From contig JAPDFW010000136.1 in the NCBI GenBank assembly GCA_028826165.1, forward strand, positions 1-64,000: 64,000 bases of DNA, given 5' to 3'. Positions 37,242-47,383 of the stretch are shown here, piece by piece. This DNA is from Anaeramoeba ignava. Lineage: Eukaryota > Metamonada > Anaeramoebidae. The translations under genes were made by a program, and so were the position numbers. How positions within the stretch are numbered: position 1 is the stretch's first letter; each line of letters opens with the position of its first letter. Below the pieces are notes generated by a model. That model ran no database searches. It saw only the letters and a list, made by a program, of their open reading frames with translations, and had not been told where the DNA came from.

Positions 37242-37690
37242 TTGAAAATCCTTAATTTGAATTTACTTAATTCAAAAAAATTGAAAAAAAAAGAATGATT
37301 TAAAAAAATGGAAGTTTTTTTTCTTCAAAAAGGTTATCAAAATTAATAAAAATTCGTTGAGAATGATTATCACGAAAAAAAATTTTTTAATTTAATTTAA
37401 TTTTTTTTTTTTTTTATTTTAATTTAATTAACGCTTTAACGGTTTTTAATTAAAAAATTTTTTTTTTTATAATTTATTTTGATCATTCAAAATATTTCTT
37501 TTTTTAAATATATTTTCTTTAATTCTCCCCTTTTTATTTTTTCTTTAAATTTTTATTTAAGTTTTTTTTTCTGTTTATTCTTATATTTATCTCAAGTAGT
37601 TTTTTCAAAAAATGAAGAGATCAAAATTAAAAAAAAAAATTTTTTTAAAACTAAAAATTAATAATTTTTTCATTTTAATTACTCATTATT
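37242..37690. other. AT-rich gap without a gene
   Basis: Homopolymer-rich A/T sequence upstream of the HMG-box gene. Nothing with domain or splice logic is visible. Confidence 0.5.
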
Positions 37691-39068
37691 ATCAAAAACA
37701 ATAATTCATTCCACTTTTCATTTTAATTATAAAATCAATTTATTTTAATTATAAAATTAATTTATTTTAATTATAAAATTAATTTATTTTAATTATAAAA
37801 TCAATTTATTTTAATTATAAAATCAATTTATTCTCTTTAAAAATAATTCATTCCACTTTTGATTTTAATTATAAAATTAATTTATTTTAATTATAAAATC
37901 TATTCATTCTCTTTAAAAATAATTCATTCCACTTTTTATTTTAATTATAAAATCTATTCATTTTAATTATAAAATCTATTCATTTTAATTATAAAATTAA
38001 TTTATTTTAATTATAAAATCAATTTATTTTAATTATAAAATCAATTTATTTTAAAATTATAAATTCAATTTTTATTTTAATTATAAAATCTATTTATTCT
38101 CTTTAAAAATAATTCATTCCACTTTTCATTTTAATTATAAAATCAATTTATTTTAATTATAAAATCAATTTATTTTAATTATAAAATCTATTCATTTTAA
38201 TTATAAAATCAATTTATTCTCTTTAAAAATAATTCATTCCACTTTTTATTTTAATTATAAAATCAATTTATTTTAATTATAAAATCTATTTATTTTAATT
38301 ATAAAATTAATTTATTTTAATTATAAAATTAATTTATTTTAATTATAAAATCAATTTATTCTCTTTAAAAATAATTCATTCCACTTTTTATTTTAATTAT
38401 AAAATCAATTTATTTTAATTATAAAATTAATTATAAAATCTATTTATTTTAATTATAAAATCAATTTATTTTAATTATAAAATCTAATTCATTTTAATTA
38501 TAAAATCTATTTATTCTCTTTTAAAAATAATTCATTCCACTTTTTGATTTTAATTATAAAATCAATTTATTTTAATTATAAAATCAATTTATTTCTTTTT
38601 AAAATAATTAATTCTTTTTATTTTAATTATAAAATCTATTTATTTTAATTATAAAATTAATTTATTTTAATTATAAAATCTATTTATTTTTAATTATAAA
38701 ATCAATTTATTTTAATTATAAAATCTATTCATTTTAATTATAAAATCTATTTATTTTAATTATAAAATCAATTTATTTTAATTATAAAATCAATTTATTT
38801 TAATTATAAAATCTATTCATTTTAATTATAAAATCAATTTATTTTAATTATAAAATCTAATTTATTTTAATTATAAAATCAATTTATTTTAATTTAAAAA
38901 TAATTTCATTCCACTTTTTATTTTAATTATAAAATCAATTTATTTTAATTATAAAATCAATTTATTCTCTTTAAAAATAATTTATTCCACTTTTTATTTT
39001 AATTATAAAATCAATTTATTTTAATTATAAAATCAATTTATTCTCTTTAAAAATAATTCATTCCACTT
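37690..39068. repeat. Higher-order satellite (17-bp units with a 30-bp spacer unit)
   Basis: The base unit is TTTTAATTATAAAATCAATTTA or close variants (CTATTCA, TTAATTTA). After every two to seven base units comes a block TTCTCTTTAAAAATAAT followed by TCATTCCACTTTT. This block recurs about ten times (for example near 37830, 37905, 38095, 38215, 38360, 38515, 38895, 38965, 39040). The arrangement is a higher-order repeat, unlike the simple arrays elsewhere in the window. Confidence 0.9.
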
Positions 39069-39243
39069 TTGATTTTAAATTTTAATTTTAATTTTAATTT
39101 TAATTTTAATTTTAATTTTAATTTTAATTTTAATTTTAATTTTAATTTTAATTTTAATTTTGATTTTAATTTTAATTTTAATTTTAATTTTAATTTTAAT
39201 TTTAATTTTGATTTTAATTTTGATTTTAATTTTGATTTTGATT
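39069..39243. repeat. (TTTTAA)n array at the 3' side of RCC1-BTB copy A
   Basis: 175 bp of TTTTAA with scattered TTTTGA units, ending at the stop codon of the minus-strand gene. Equivalent arrays follow copy B (41055-41188), copy C (43075-43493) and copy D (47335-47383). Confidence 0.9.
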
Positions 39244-41015
39244 TTAATTTTGATTATTAAATTTGTTAATTAATAAATCAAATAAATTTGGATTTGTTTG
39301 ATTTAATTGAAAATAATCAATTCCAATTTCAATTTCATTAATTATTTCTTGTGTAATTTCAATTTCATCTTTAATTTGATTTGAATAAATCCAATATTCA
39401 AATATTTGAAATGATTCTTCACTTAATTCACTATAATCTCTAACTTTATTAGAAGTATCTTCTGTTACAGATAAAAACATTCCTCGATATAATTCACTTC
39501 TCATCATTAATATTAACTTAGGAAATTTATATTGTTTTTCTTTTCTTTCAATTATAAAATCTTTTTCATTTTCATTTTCATTTTCATTTAAATAAATTCT
39601 TTTCATTGTTTCTTCAATTTTTTCATTGGAATTTATAATTTCTTTAATTTCTAAATATATTGGATTTATTATTCTGTTTGAATAAATCATTTCAAATATT
39701 TGATTTGATTCTTTAATTGATTTTTTTGAAATAATTTCTTGAAGTTTTTCAATTTGATTTTGATTTTGATTTAATCTATATTTCAATATTAATTTATGAG
39801 CTTTGATTATTTCTCCATTTTTGGTTTTAAATGAAATATCACAAAATTCTTTTCTTTGAAATAATTTTATCAAATCTTCTTCAAGATTAGAAAAAGGAGA
39901 AAGGAAAGGAGAATAATAAAGAAATGAATTATCATTTCCACAAAGAACATGATAATTGGAAATTTCTTCATTAAATCTTAATTTAGGAAGTTCAATTTGA
40001 ATTGGAATTGATTGATCTTTTGTATCTCCATTTCCTAATTCACCAAAATCATTACCTCCAAATCCAATTAGTTTTGATTTGGATGTTAAAATCAAAGTAT
40101 GAAAACATCCAACATAAGTTTCAAGAACATAATCATCATTTTCAAATAAAGATGATTTGATTTCAGTAAATTCATAAGTATCTTCATTTTTTTTGCCAAG
40201 TCCATTCCAATAATATCCTCCACATGAATAAAGTTTTCTTTTTGGATTTTCATTTTCATTTTCATTTTCAATCAACATTATTGAATGAGCATATCCAGAT
40301 TGAATATCAATTATTTTACCTTTTGGAATATTTTGGATTTGAGTTAATTTTTGGATTTTTCTTTCTTTTCTTGATTCTCCTAATCCAATTTTACCAGAGT
40401 AATTATCACCACATCCAAATAATTCTTGATTTTGAATTTAAAAGAAAAATATGTTCAGAAGAATTTCCTGAAAATAATTTAGAAACATTTTTCATTATTA
40501 AAATTGGTTTTTGTTTTTTTAAGTGTTTCAGAATCAAAACCAAGTTGACCATAATAATTTGAACCAATTCCATAAGCATTTTGATTTGAAGTTAATAAAT
40601 AAATTGAACTTCCTCCAGAAACAACATCTTGAATTATTCTATCATTCGTATCTTCAATTAATGATGAAATATTGATAAATTGATTTGGATTTTTTGGATT
40701 AATATTATTTCCTTTGGCAAATACATTTCCTTCTTTTGTTAAAATAGCTTCATTTCCGCGACCAACAGTTACTTTTTGAATATTTTCAATTTGGATTTTT
40801 TCAGGATTTTGATTTGAATTGAATAAATATTCTATTGCTTTTCCATTTTCAAAAAGGAAAATTGTTGAAAAATAACCTGATGAAATTTGTTTAATTTGTT
40901 TTTCATTTTCATTTTCATTTTCAAATTTAAATTGAATTGGTTTTGTTATTTTAGTTGGTTCATTTTTGATAAGAGTTGGAAATTGATTTAAACCAAAAAA
41001 TATAATTTCATTCAT
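39244..41015 (-). pseudogene. RCC1-BTB paralogue A, frame broken twice
   Basis: Begins MNEIIFFGLNQFPTL at 41015 and ends LFDLLINKFNNQN at 39244, aligning end to end with copy B. Against copies B-D it has two bases fewer in a T-run near 40510 (ends the first frame at NFNNEKCF) and one extra T near 40430 (NSNQELFGCG becomes NSKSRI). Coding then resumes from about 40425. The RCC1 blades and the two BTB-like segments are otherwise intact and well conserved. Either a recently disabled copy or assembly indels in homopolymers. If functional it would resemble copy B. Confidence 0.75.
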
Positions 41016-41188
41016 TTTTAAAAAGAAAAAAAAATGAAAAAAATGAAAAATGATTTTTTAAATTTTTAATTTTAATTTTAATTTTAATTTTATAATTTTG
41101 ATTTAAATTTTAATTTTAATTTTAATTTTGATTTTAATTTTAATTATTAATTTTAATTTTAATTTTAATTTTAATTTTGATTTTAATT
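41016..41188. repeat. (TTTTAA)n spacer between copies A and B
   Basis: Short upstream leader of copy A followed by a TTTTAA/TTTTGA array abutting the stop of copy B. Confidence 0.8.
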
Positions 41189-43048
41189 TTAATTTTGATT
41201 ATTAAATTTGTTAATTAATAAATTCAATAAATTTGGATTTTTTTGATTTAATTGATTGATAAATTCTTTTGTTTTTTGTTTTTGTTCTTTTTTCATTTGA
41301 TTTTGATTATTAAATTTGTTAATTAATAAATCAAATAAATTTGGATTTGTTTGATTTAATTGAAAATAATCAATTCCTGTTTCTAATTCTTCAATTATTT
41401 CTTTTGTAATTTGAATATCTTCTTTGATTTGATTTGAATAAATCCAATATTCAAATATTTGGAATGATTTATTACTTAATTCACTATAATCTGTAACTTT
41501 ATTAGAAGTATCTTCAGTTACAGATAAAAACATTCCTCGATATAATTCACTTCTCATTATTAATATTAATTTAGGAAATTTATATTGTTTTTCATTTTTT
41601 TCAATTATAAAATCTTTTTCATTTTCATTTTCATTTTCATTTAAATAAATTCTTTTCATTGTTTCTTCAATTTTTTCATTTGAATTTATAATTTCTTTAA
41701 TTTCAGAATATAATATTGGATTTATTTTAGAATTGTTTGAATAAATCATTTCAAATATTTGATTTGATTCTTTAATTGATTTATTTGAAATAATTTCTTG
41801 AAGTTTTTCAATTTGATTTTGATTTTGATCTAATCTATATTTCAATATTAATTTATGAGCTTCAATTATTTCTCCATTTTTGGTTTTAAATGAAATATCA
41901 CAAAATTCTTTTCTTCTAAATAATTTTATCAAATCTTCTTCAAGATTAGAAAAAGGATAATAATAGATAAAGGAATTGTAATATCCACAAGAAATATGAT
42001 AATTAGAAATATCTTCATTAAATCTTAATTTAGGAAGTTCAATTTGAATTGGAATTAATTGATTATTTGTATCTCCAGTTCCTAATTCACCATAATAATT
42101 CCTTCCAAATACTATTAATTTTGAATTGGATGTTAAAACCAAAGAATGCTCACTTCCAACAGAAAAGTCAATAATATAATCATTTTCAAATAAAGATGAT
42201 TTGATTTCAGTAAATTCATAAGTATTTTCATTTTTGCCAAGTCCATTTAATGGATAATCACCACATGAATAAAGTTTTCTTTTTGGATTTTCATCTTGAT
42301 TTTCATTTTCAATCAACATTATTGAATAAGCATCTTGAGATTGAATATCAATTATTTTACCTTTTGGAATATTTTGTATTTTGGTTAATTTTTGGAGTTT
42401 CTTTTTCTTATAACCTAATCCAAGTTGGCCATGTTTATTTTTACCACATTCAAATAATTCTTGATTTGAATTTAAAAGAAAAACATGATAAGAAGAATTT
42501 CCTGAAAATATTTTAGAAACATTTTTCATTATTAAAATTGGTTTTTTTGTATTTCGTGGTTTTTTGAAACCAAGTTGACCATAAAAATTTGAACCAATTC
42601 CATAAGCATTTTGATTTGAAGTTAATAAGTAAATTGAACTAGAAGAGCAAACAATATCTTCAATTATTCTATCATTTTTATCTTCAATTAATGATGAAAT
42701 ATTGATAAATTGATTTGTATTTTTTGGATTAATATTTTTTCCTTTGGCAAATACATTTCCTTCTATTGTTAAAATAGCTTCATTTTGTTCACCAACAGTT
42801 ACTTTTTGAATATTTTCTTCAATTTGTATTTTTTCAGGATTTTGATTTGAATTGAATAAATATTCTATTGCTTTTCCATTTTTAAAAAGGAAAATTGTTG
42901 AATAATAACCTGATGAAATTTGTTTAATTTGTTTTTCATTTTCATTTTCATTTTCAAATTTAAATTGAATTGGTTTTGTTATTATTTCTTGTTTATTTTT
43001 GAAAAGTTTTGGATATTGATTGTAACCAAAAAATAAAATTTCATTCAT
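41189..43048 (-). CDS. RCC1-BTB paralogue B (intact)
   Basis: 619 residues, single exon. Residues 1 to about 360 form RCC1-type blades (GIGSNFYGQLGFKK, ECGKNKHGQLGLG, FGRNYYGELGTGD). Two BTB-like segments follow: EFCDISFKTKNGEIIEAHKLILKYR near 380 and a second with KDFIIEKNEKQYKFPKLILIMRSELYRGMF near 490. The first lacks the usual second half of a BTB. RCC1 propellers bind GTPases, chromatin or ubiquitin substrates, while BTB domains usually bind cullin-3 or dimerise. A CUL3 adaptor role is the likely reading. The last 35 residues duplicate the preceding NQTNPNLFDLLINKFNNQN block. NE repeats mark the linker. Confidence 0.88.
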   Translation of the reverse strand: MNEILFFGYNQYPKLFKNKQEIITKPIQFKFENENENEKQIKQISSGYYSTIFLFKNGKAIEYLFNSNQNPEKIQIEENIQKVTVGEQNEAILTIEGNVFAKGKNINPKNTNQFINISSLIEDKNDRIIEDIVCSSSSIYLLTSNQNAYGIGSNFYGQLGFKKPRNTKKPILIMKNVSKIFSGNSSYHVFLLNSNQELFECGKNKHGQLGLGYKKKKLQKLTKIQNIPKGKIIDIQSQDAYSIMLIENENQDENPKRKLYSCGDYPLNGLGKNENTYEFTEIKSSLFENDYIIDFSVGSEHSLVLTSNSKLIVFGRNYYGELGTGDTNNQLIPIQIELPKLRFNEDISNYHISCGYYNSFIYYYPFSNLEEDLIKLFRRKEFCDISFKTKNGEIIEAHKLILKYRLDQNQNQIEKLQEIISNKSIKESNQIFEMIYSNNSKINPILYSEIKEIINSNEKIEETMKRIYLNENENENEKDFIIEKNEKQYKFPKLILIMRSELYRGMFLSVTEDTSNKVTDYSELSNKSFQIFEYWIYSNQIKEDIQITKEIIEELETGIDYFQLNQTNPNLFDLLINKFNNQNQMKKEQKQKTKEFINQLNQKNPNLLNLLINKFNNQN

Positions 43049-43493
43049 TTTTAAAAAGAAAAAAATGAAAAAAATAAATTTTTAATTTTTAATTTTAATT
43101 TTAATTTTAATTTTAATTTTAATTTTAATTTTAATTTTAATTTTAATTTTAATTTTAATTTTAATTTTTATTTTTAAATTTAATTTTGATTTTAATTTTA
43201 ATTTTAATTTTAATTTTAATTTTAATATTAATTTTAATTTTAATTTTAATTTTAATTTTAATTTTAATTTTGATTTTGATTTTGATTTTATTTTTAATTT
43301 TGATTTTGATTTTGATTTTGATTTTAATTTTAATTTTGATTTTAATTTTGATTTTAATTTTAATTTTAATTTTAATTTTAATTTTAATTTTAATTTTAAT
43401 TTTAATTTTTAATTTTAATTTTAATTTTAATTTTAATTTTAATTTTAATTTTGATTTTGATTTTAATTAAAATTTTAATTTTTAATTTTAATT
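43049..43493. repeat. (TTTTAA)n spacer between copies B and C
   Basis: About 420 bp of TTTTAA, TTTTGA and TATTAA hexamers. The open frame at 43186-43470 is an artefact. Confidence 0.9.
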
Positions 43494-45288
43494 TTAATTA
43501 TAAAGAATGTCTAATTTTTCTCTTATTGATTGGTTTTTAAATTTCTTAATTAATAAATCAAATAAATTTGGATTTGTTTGATTTAATTGAAAATAATCAA
43601 TTCCTGTTTCAATTTCATTAATGATTTCTTGTGTAATTTGAATATCTTCTTTGATTTGATTTGAATAAATCCAATATTCAAATATTTGAAATGATTCTTC
43701 ACTTAATTCACTATAATCTGTAACTTTATTTGAAGTATCTTCAGTTACAGATAAAAACATTCCTCGATATAATTCACTTCTCATCATTAATATTAACTTA
43801 GGAAATTTATATTGTTTTTCTTTTCTTTCAATTATAAAATCTTTTTCATTTTCATTTTCATTTTCATTTAAATAAATTCTTTTCATTGTTTCTTCAATTT
43901 TTTCATTTGAATTTATAATTTCTTTAATTTCAGAATATAATTTTGGATTTATTATTCTGTTTGAATAAATCATTTCAAATATTTGATTTGATTCTTTAAT
44001 TGATTTTTTTAAAATAATTTCTTTAAGTTTTTCAATTTGATTTTGATTTTGTTTTAATCTATATTTTCAATATTAATTTATGAGATGAGATTATTTCTCC
44101 ATTTTTGGTTTTAAATGAAATATCACAAAATTCTTTTCTTTGAAATAATTTTATCAAATCTTCTTCAAGATTAGAAAAAGGATAATAATAGATAAAGGAA
44201 TTGTAATATCCACAAGAGATATGATAATTGAAAATATCTTCATTAAATCTTAATTTAGGAAGTTCAATTTGAATTGGAATTAATTGATTATTTGTATCTC
44301 CAATTCCTAATTGACAATTATAATTATCTCCAAATCCTATTAATTTTGATTTGGATGTTAAAATCAAAGTATGATACCTTCCAACAGAAAAATCAAGAAT
44401 ATCATCATTTTCAAATAAAGATGATTTGATTTCAGTAAATTCTTTTGTATCTTGATCAAGTCCATTAAATCTATAATTTCCACATGAATAAAGTTTTCTT
44501 TTTGGATTTTGATTTTCATTTTCAATCAACATTATTGAATGATAATATCCAGTTTGAATATCAATTATTTTGCCTTTTGGAATATTTTGGATTTTGGTTA
44601 ATTTTTGGATTTTTCTTTCTGTTATTGATTTTCCTAATCCAATTTGACCATAGTAATTATCACCGCATCCAAATAATTCTTGATTTGAATTTAAAAGAAA
44701 AGCAGAAGTTGAATCAATTCCTGAAAATATTTTAGAAACATTTTTCATCATTAAAATTGGTTTTTTTGTTTTTTTAAGTGTTTCAGAATCAAAACCAAGT
44801 TGACCTAACTCATTTGAACCAATTCCATAAGCATTTTGATTTGAAGTTAATAAGTAAATTGAAAATCTTCCAGAAACAATATCTTCAATTATTCTATCAT
44901 TTGTATCTTCAATTAATGATGAAATATTGATAAATTCACTTTCATTTCCTGGATTAATATTTTCTCCTTTGGCAAATACATTTCCTTCTATTGTTAAAAT
45001 AGCTTCATTTCGAAAACCAACAGTTACTTTTTGAATATTTTCAATTTGAATTTTTACAGGATTTTTAATTGAGTATTTTAAGTATTTAATTGCTTTTCCA
45101 TTTTCAAAAAGGAAAATTGTTGAAAATCTTCCTGATGAAATTTGTTTAATTTGCTTTTCTTTTTCATTTTCTTTTTCATTTTCTTTTTCATTTTTAAATT
45201 TAAATTGAATTGGTTTTATTATTTTTAATGGTTTATTTTTGATAAGTTTTGGATCTTTATTTAAACCAAAAAATATAATTTCATTCAT
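43494..45288 (-). pseudogene. RCC1-BTB paralogue C, one frame break
   Basis: Starts MNEIIFFGLNKDPKL at 45288 (TTTTTAAAAATG leader as in the other copies). RCC1 blades run to about 44200, then EFCDISFKTKNGEIISSHKLILK. An extra A near 44065 gives LKI-stop where copies B and D read LKYRLNQNQNQ. In the shifted frame the second BTB part continues to 43494, ending in a divergent tail (KKFKNQSIREKLDILYN). Upstream, the open frame continues in phase into a BTB tail fragment (45345-45550). Pseudogene or assembly indel. Confidence 0.75.
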
Positions 45289-45344
45289 TTTTAAAAATGA
45301 AAAAAATGAAAAATAATTTTTAATTTTAATTTTAATTTTGTTTT

Positions 45345-45550
45345 TAATTTCAATTTCATCAATAATTTCTTGTGTAATTTCAATTTCTTCTTTAATTTGA
45401 TTTAAATAAATCCAATATTCAAATATTTGAAATGATTTATTACTTAATTCACTATAATCTGTAACTTTATTAGAAGTATCTTCTGTTACAGATAAAAACA
45501 TTCCTCGATATAATTCACTTCTCATTATTAATATTAATTTTGGAAATTTT
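45345..45550 (-). pseudogene. RCC1-BTB remnant (BTB tail only)
   Basis: About 60 residues matching the BTB C-terminus of the paralogues (MRSELYRGMFLSVTEDTSNKVTDYSELSNKSFQIFEYWIY and onward to EIIDEIEI; quoted in part). Everything 5' of KFPKLILIMRSEL is missing. It abuts copy C in the same orientation and the same frame. It marks a fifth copy lost by deletion, probably by unequal crossing over. Confidence 0.8.
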
Positions 45551-45829
45551 ATTCAAGATTTAATATTAGTTGAGATTATCTGGAAAATGATCAAGAAAAG
45601 AAATTATTTAAAAATTCAAAAAGTTTGAATTGTAATCAAATTTCCCGATTTTCATCAAATTAAATTTTAAACTCATTTCATAATTAATTTATTATTTAAA
45701 ATTATTAAAAAAAAAGATAACTTAAAAAAAAGAGAAATTATTTCATTTTTTGTTTTTTTGTTTTTTTTTGTTTGTTTGGATTATTTTTTTTTCATTTTTT
45801 CATTTCCAAGTTTTGATCTTATTATTTCG

Positions 45830-47263
45830 ATGAGATTTTTTTCAGCATTTAATCCAATTAGAAATATTAAATCAATATTCACAAGACCTACAAGAAATCA
45901 TATTCAAGCATTTGATGGGATTAGAGCACTTTCTTCTTATTGGATTCTCGCATATCACATAATCATTGCTTTATTTTTCATCAGCGAACATGGACACGTA
46001 CAAAAAATTCTTCCTAATCCAATTCTAAGAGTGATTTTTATGGGAGATTCTGCAGTTGATATTTTTTTTATTGTTTCTGGTTTTTTGGTTTATTCAAGAT
46101 TTCTTTCTGAATTAAAGGGGAATAGCATTCAAAATTTGAATTTAACAATAAGATTGAAATATTTTGCCAATTTTCTAATTCGAAGATTTTTTCGACTTTA
46201 TCCTTTGATATATTTTTTTATTTTACTGAAAATCCTTGAATTGGTTTCTGTTAATAATCTTAAATCAGGAATTCCTCAAATTTTGATCACAATCTTTTTT
46301 CTGAATGATATGATACCAGCAAACGAATATACACCTGTTCCTCATTCTTGGTCTGTTGCAACTGAAATGAAAACATATGTTATTCTTCTTTACATTAAGA
46401 ATCGAATGATGAAAACAGGAAAAGATTCCACAAAATTATTGATAAAGATATTTGTGATTGCTTTCATCGTCTATTTAACTGGTGCGATTTTTGCACCAAA
46501 TTTCTATAAACATCCATTCTATACTGAGGTTTGGAGGGAAGATTCTTGCACACTTTTCCGTTTCGATCCAGAAACAAAAAATTTTGTTTTGAGTGATCCA
46601 GAGCCTCATCTTCGAGATAATTTGAGATGGCTGCTTTTATATTTTGGATTCCATTCAAGATTCCCATTGATTCTTATTGGATGTTTTGCTGCTTTAATTC
46701 AATACAGAACATCTTTTCCTGAAAAATGTCAGAAATCCAAATCATTTAGATTAATAACTCTTTTAATTGGATTGATTTTATTTTCATCTTTGTTTATCCT
46801 CAGGCATACTAATTATATGTTAAATCTTCAAATCGAAAATATTTCAATTATTCAACAAATTATCATTCGATTTTTTTCTTTGAACAGAATTATCAATTCA
46901 ATCGGCGCTTCTTTATTAATTTTACTTATTATCAACAAAGCAGGAATTTTTGGGAAATTTGTCAATTACTTTCTTTCTTTAAAAATTTGGGTTCCTTTCT
47001 CAAATCTCTCTTATTCTTTATATTTGACTCAATTAGTCCCCATTTTTCTTTTGGAAATGGATTTCATCAAAAAATTTGGATTTGATTGGATTGATATTAC
47101 AAGTTGCTTTGTTTTGTTGATAAAAACTACCTTAATTACTTATCCTATTGCTATAATTATATTTTTATTGATTGAAAAACCAATGATAAATTTATCACCA
47201 GAAAGATTTAAATTCGATCAATTAATTTCAGAAAAAGAAAAAGAGAAAAAGAAAGAAGATTAA
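45830..47263 (+). CDS. Acyltransferase family 3 membrane protein
   Basis: 477 residues from MRFFSAFNPIRN. An upstream in-frame ATG at 45758 would add a hydrophobic 24-residue leader. Family marks: FDGIRALSSYWILAYHI near residue 26 (catalytic-type histidine), DSAVDIFFIVSGFLVYSR near 72, RRFFRLYPLIYFF near 122 and SWSVATEMKTY near 170. About ten transmembrane helices are visible, the last ones near 390-460. These proteins (NRF-6/Oac type) move acyl groups to lipids, sugars or proteins at a membrane; the acceptor is not predictable. Sits on the opposite strand inside the RCC1-BTB array, between copy C and copy D, so the array was split or the gene is ancestral there. No break. Confidence 0.87.
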   Translation: MRFFSAFNPIRNIKSIFTRPTRNHIQAFDGIRALSSYWILAYHIIIALFFISEHGHVQKILPNPILRVIFMGDSAVDIFFIVSGFLVYSRFLSELKGNSIQNLNLTIRLKYFANFLIRRFFRLYPLIYFFILLKILELVSVNNLKSGIPQILITIFFLNDMIPANEYTPVPHSWSVATEMKTYVILLYIKNRMMKTGKDSTKLLIKIFVIAFIVYLTGAIFAPNFYKHPFYTEVWREDSCTLFRFDPETKNFVLSDPEPHLRDNLRWLLLYFGFHSRFPLILIGCFAALIQYRTSFPEKCQKSKSFRLITLLIGLILFSSLFILRHTNYMLNLQIENISIIQQIIIRFFSLNRIINSIGASLLILLIINKAGIFGKFVNYFLSLKIWVPFSNLSYSLYLTQLVPIFLLEMDFIKKFGFDWIDITSCFVLLIKTTLITYPIAIIIFLLIEKPMINLSPERFKFDQLISEKEKEKKKED

Positions 47264-47383
47264 TTTGATTTGAAGTTTTTTACAAGAAAAACAAAAAATA
47301 AATCAATCATCAAATTTCCTTTTTTTTATCCAATTTTAATTTTAATTTTAATTTTAATTTTAATTTTGATTTTTATTTTAATT

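Noticed and set aside
45758-45829. N-terminal hydrophobic leader of the acyltransferase from the upstream ATG
   Set aside because: Phenylalanine run from a T-rich leader; MRFFSAFNPIRN gives a better start, although the longer form cannot be excluded.
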